Assembly: GCF_001949145.1 (NCBI RefSeq)
Contig: NW_019091368.1
Location: 2,272,840-2,336,839, forward strand
DNA length: 64,000 nucleotides
Origin: Acanthaster planci
Lineage: Eukaryota; Echinodermata; Asteroidea; Valvatida; Acanthasteridae
Reading direction: 5' to 3'
In this document: in pieces, positions 62,101-64,000 of the stretch
Layout: every line of letters starts with the position of its first letter
Numbering within the stretch: the first letter of the stretch is position 1
Translations under genes and position numbers: made by a program
Notes under the pieces: generated by a model
The model's database searches: none
Told to the model about the DNA's origin: nothing
Seen by the model: only the letters and a program-made list of their open reading frames with translations

Positions 62101-63505
62101 CTGGGTTTGAATCTCATCTAGGACGACATGCAGATTTTTCAGTCCCTACATGATTCCTTGGGTTTGCCCCGCAATATTTGTTTGGATTTTTCTCCCACCT
62201 CTAAAATTGAATATTTCTTCATTATCTTCTCAAGGGCCGCAAGAGAGAATAGTTCATGACTGATGGGGCTTCACCCCATTTAAACCCAAATAAATATGTG
62301 TCAAACCATAGGCACACTGTCAATGAAATGCATGTTGATTTTTATGAAGCGTACACACTGAAATCTTGCATCCTTTGTGCAGTAATTTGTTCGACTCTGA
62401 ACTACGTTTTACTTTAGTTGGGCCATAATGTTTCTCAGTTTTGTTGAAAGGACAACAGAATATATCATTGGTTTACTGTGTGACACTTGATTATGTCTGC
62501 CCAGGAAGCCCACCCATACAAAATTTGTTGGAATTAAAGGAACAGATCTCACTATCTGGCATATTGTGAGACAGGTGTTAAGTGGGACAGCTGTAAACTT
62601 GAGGCTTTTGGCCAGGTAAGCACTGCTTCAACTGGAATGCAGTGCACTCCCTGTGTGTATCTCAGAGCCAACCACATGTGCTTTTGCTGATGTGTATTTG
62701 TACATGTAGGTGCCTTCAACAGGAGAGATCGCACTGGTCTGGCTGTGGACCCCAAGTGCCCTAATACTGTCGTCTGCACTTGTGTCAATGGCAAGGTATG
62801 TTCCTGCTTATTGTTTTGGTCAACTTGAAAACCTAGGGATGTCCTTTTACACCAGCCTCTTAACCCAGTTACAAAACCCTCAAAAGTTACAGCAGGGATA
62901 CATGTAGTTGATGGTTTAGGTCTGGTACAGTGTTTCATCAAGCTTAAAAAGAGAGACAATAGTGAATCGAGCACTACTTGCTCATAGAGTGAAAGTTACT
63001 AAAGTCAGTTAAGAACAGCAAATGACGATCTTTTAGAAAACTTCAAGAGATGATGTGAACAATTATGTGCAAATTTCATGCCTCTTTCAAAATTATTCCG
63101 TAAAAGGAGACATGATGTTGCATTGCATGTGTAGTGTGTATATGTGGATTTATTCTCACACCACTCCCATACATTTACATTAACACAGAGGCTGTCGACT
63201 AATTTTAAGAAATGCACCTGTGTCTTTGCTTAAGTAAAAGTTTTTAATGACATCATTCGTTATTTGACTGTACTGCTCGGCTGGTAATTTTTCCCTGTCA
63301 GTGCAACATGGTTCCATGCATTTAATACATTTAATCAGTGAAAAATTTTGTTGGAAAACGTTGCCAAGCCCTGAGGTGTGGTACATGTATCTTTTTCCTG
63401 TCATGAAGCAAATGCTGAAGGAGTTTTTCTTTTGTTTTCCGACTCCTTCAGGGTTTAGCTGTTTTTGATTTGAGAATGTCCATCCCTCTTCTCTACATCT
63501 ATGAT
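59167..63505 (+). CDS. WD40-repeat protein, partial (runs off the right edge)
   Basis: Six plus-strand exons join in phase with GT-AG sites: about 59167-59340, 59718-59803, 60515-60577, 61287-61365, 62710-62795 and 63452-63505. The joined protein shows WD40 blade patterns: KYHLGSVRGVAFCPK with DRYLFCSGAFDGRVNLYTA, NIHAVRFTSDGRK with ILATTTAGKLAVVDVETG, and TGLAVDPKCPNTVVCTCVNG with KGLAVFDLRM. Blades like these form a propeller used for protein binding; the partner is unknown. The 5' end of the first exon is uncertain. The frame is open from 59167 just after a stop, and the first AUG is at 59266; more upstream exons may exist. The next exon lies beyond the window. I do not recognise the specific family member. 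Introns hold a duplicated repeat and a SINE. Confidence 0.75.
59372..59583 (+). repeat. Dispersed repeat, copy 1 (TTAACCCTA start)
   Basis: In the first listed intron of the WD40 gene. It starts TTAACCCTAGCCCTCCAG and includes CCTGCCAGACACATTAGTCT, GTCACCACAAGATCCAACAG and CTCCCATTGTCTCAACATG. The same words in the same order are at 61702-61933. The start matches the ends of the TTAACCCTAA miniature elements. Confidence 0.7.
59932..60128. mobile_element. AAGTCA/TGACTT palindromic element (copy 2)
   Basis: Contains CACAAGTCCTCAAGTC, CAAGTCACAAGCC, ACTTGTGACTTGATTTGTCA and AAGGATTGGTGATGGACTTG, ending ACTGTAACGCTG. It parallels the copy at 10146-10316. It is in a WD40-gene intron. Confidence 0.45.
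61112..61133. repeat. (TG)n microsatellite
   Basis: About ten TG units in a WD40-gene intron. Confidence 0.85.
61702..61933 (+). repeat. Dispersed repeat, copy 2 (TTAACCCTA start)
   Basis: Aligns with 59372-59583 in the same orientation and carries a roughly 20-nt extra segment (GTGGCTTGCCTGCCCAGTG). GGGTTAGGGTCAA at about 62001-62013 could be its inverted right terminus. Confidence 0.7.
62061..62297 (+). mobile_element. tRNA-derived SINE
   Basis: An A-box-like TAGTGTAGTGG at 62069-62079 and a B-box-like GGGTTTGAATCTC at 62103-62115 sit at tRNA-like spacing. A body ending near CCCAAATAAATATGTG follows. It is in an intron of the WD40 gene, in the same orientation. Confidence 0.55.
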
Positions 63506-64000
63506 GTAAGTACCCCACCAGCATTTCTTGACCCTGGATTGACTTTGTGTCTCCCAACTAAAGGTTTTTCTACAGCATTTGGAATGCATTTGTAGCAGTA
63601 CGTTTACCTGACAAGAGGAAATTGATTTTCAGTCCCTTGTAAATTACATGGAAGTCTTCACCAGGTGTTGTGTTAGAATGGCCTTGCTTCTTCAACATAG
63701 TTGGAATCTACACATAGCTGGGCACAAGTTAGTTTGTGGGAAAAGGCCAAGTCAATATCATGCACTTGAAGTTGGTTGTACACAGTCAACCTCTTGCCGT
63801 CCAACTTTGCAGCACACCCATCCACTTTTATAAATTTCAAGATATGAAGAACATAAACCAACCAAGTTTGTCTCAATAATTTGTGGCCCAAAGTTTGAGC
63901 ACCCACACACCCTTCAAAATCCTTTGAAATAATCCTCCGCAAAGTACGTGTACCACTTGGCCTTTCAAGATCTGTCACAGTCTTTTATGTAGCGGACCCA

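Noticed and set aside
1-64000. CRISPR array, bacterial operon or rRNA/tRNA gene
   Set aside because: The window is spliced nuclear DNA. The tRNA-like boxes found belong to SINEs, and no intact cloverleaf was recognised.

Overview
This is eukaryotic nuclear DNA, intron-rich and AT-leaning. It looks like a marine invertebrate, probably a non-vertebrate deuterostome (echinoderm, hemichordate or cephalochordate). The grounds are animal-type genes with many short exons, canonical GT-AG splice sites, dispersed TACATGTA tracts, and many short non-autonomous transposons with G- or C-runs. The species cannot be named from sequence alone. Most long open frames here are chance; the genes were found by joining short exons in phase with conserved protein motifs.

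Layout: 1-4141 is gene-poor, with repeats. 4142-12018 (minus) is ALG12, the ER mannosyltransferase of N-glycan assembly (10 exons, 518 aa). It is divergent from CCDC51/MITOK at 12536-13821 (plus, 2 exons, 359 aa), a subunit of the mitochondrial ATP-sensitive potassium channel; the 517 bp between them is a probable shared promoter. 18268-35981 (minus) is 5-aminolevulinate synthase (ALAS; 10 coding exons, 588 aa), the first enzyme of haem synthesis. Its 5' UTR continues upstream to a non-coding first exon at 42947-about 43108, preceded by a TATA box. 48363-56602 (minus) is a small secreted, probably GPI-anchored protein that I do not recognise (4 exons, 211 aa) with an apparently long 3' UTR. 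From about 59167 a WD40-repeat gene (plus) runs off the right edge.

The most notable feature is a textbook iron-responsive element (IRE) in the ALAS 5' UTR exon, at 42985-43013 on the minus strand. It has a 6-bp lower stem, a bulged C, a 5-bp upper stem and a CAGUGA loop, all perfectly paired. Vertebrate erythroid ALAS2 is iron-controlled this way. The same protein carries three Cys-Pro (haem-regulatory type) motifs at its N terminus, so this gene appears to have both iron-dependent translational control and haem feedback.

The non-coding part holds many repeats: LINE 3' ends, tRNA-derived SINEs, a hAT-type element with a likely 8-bp target duplication whose end lies in a 246-bp tandem duplication, a pogo-like element, a family of tiny elements ending in TTAACCCTAA/TTAGGGTTAA, and several strong inverted repeats.
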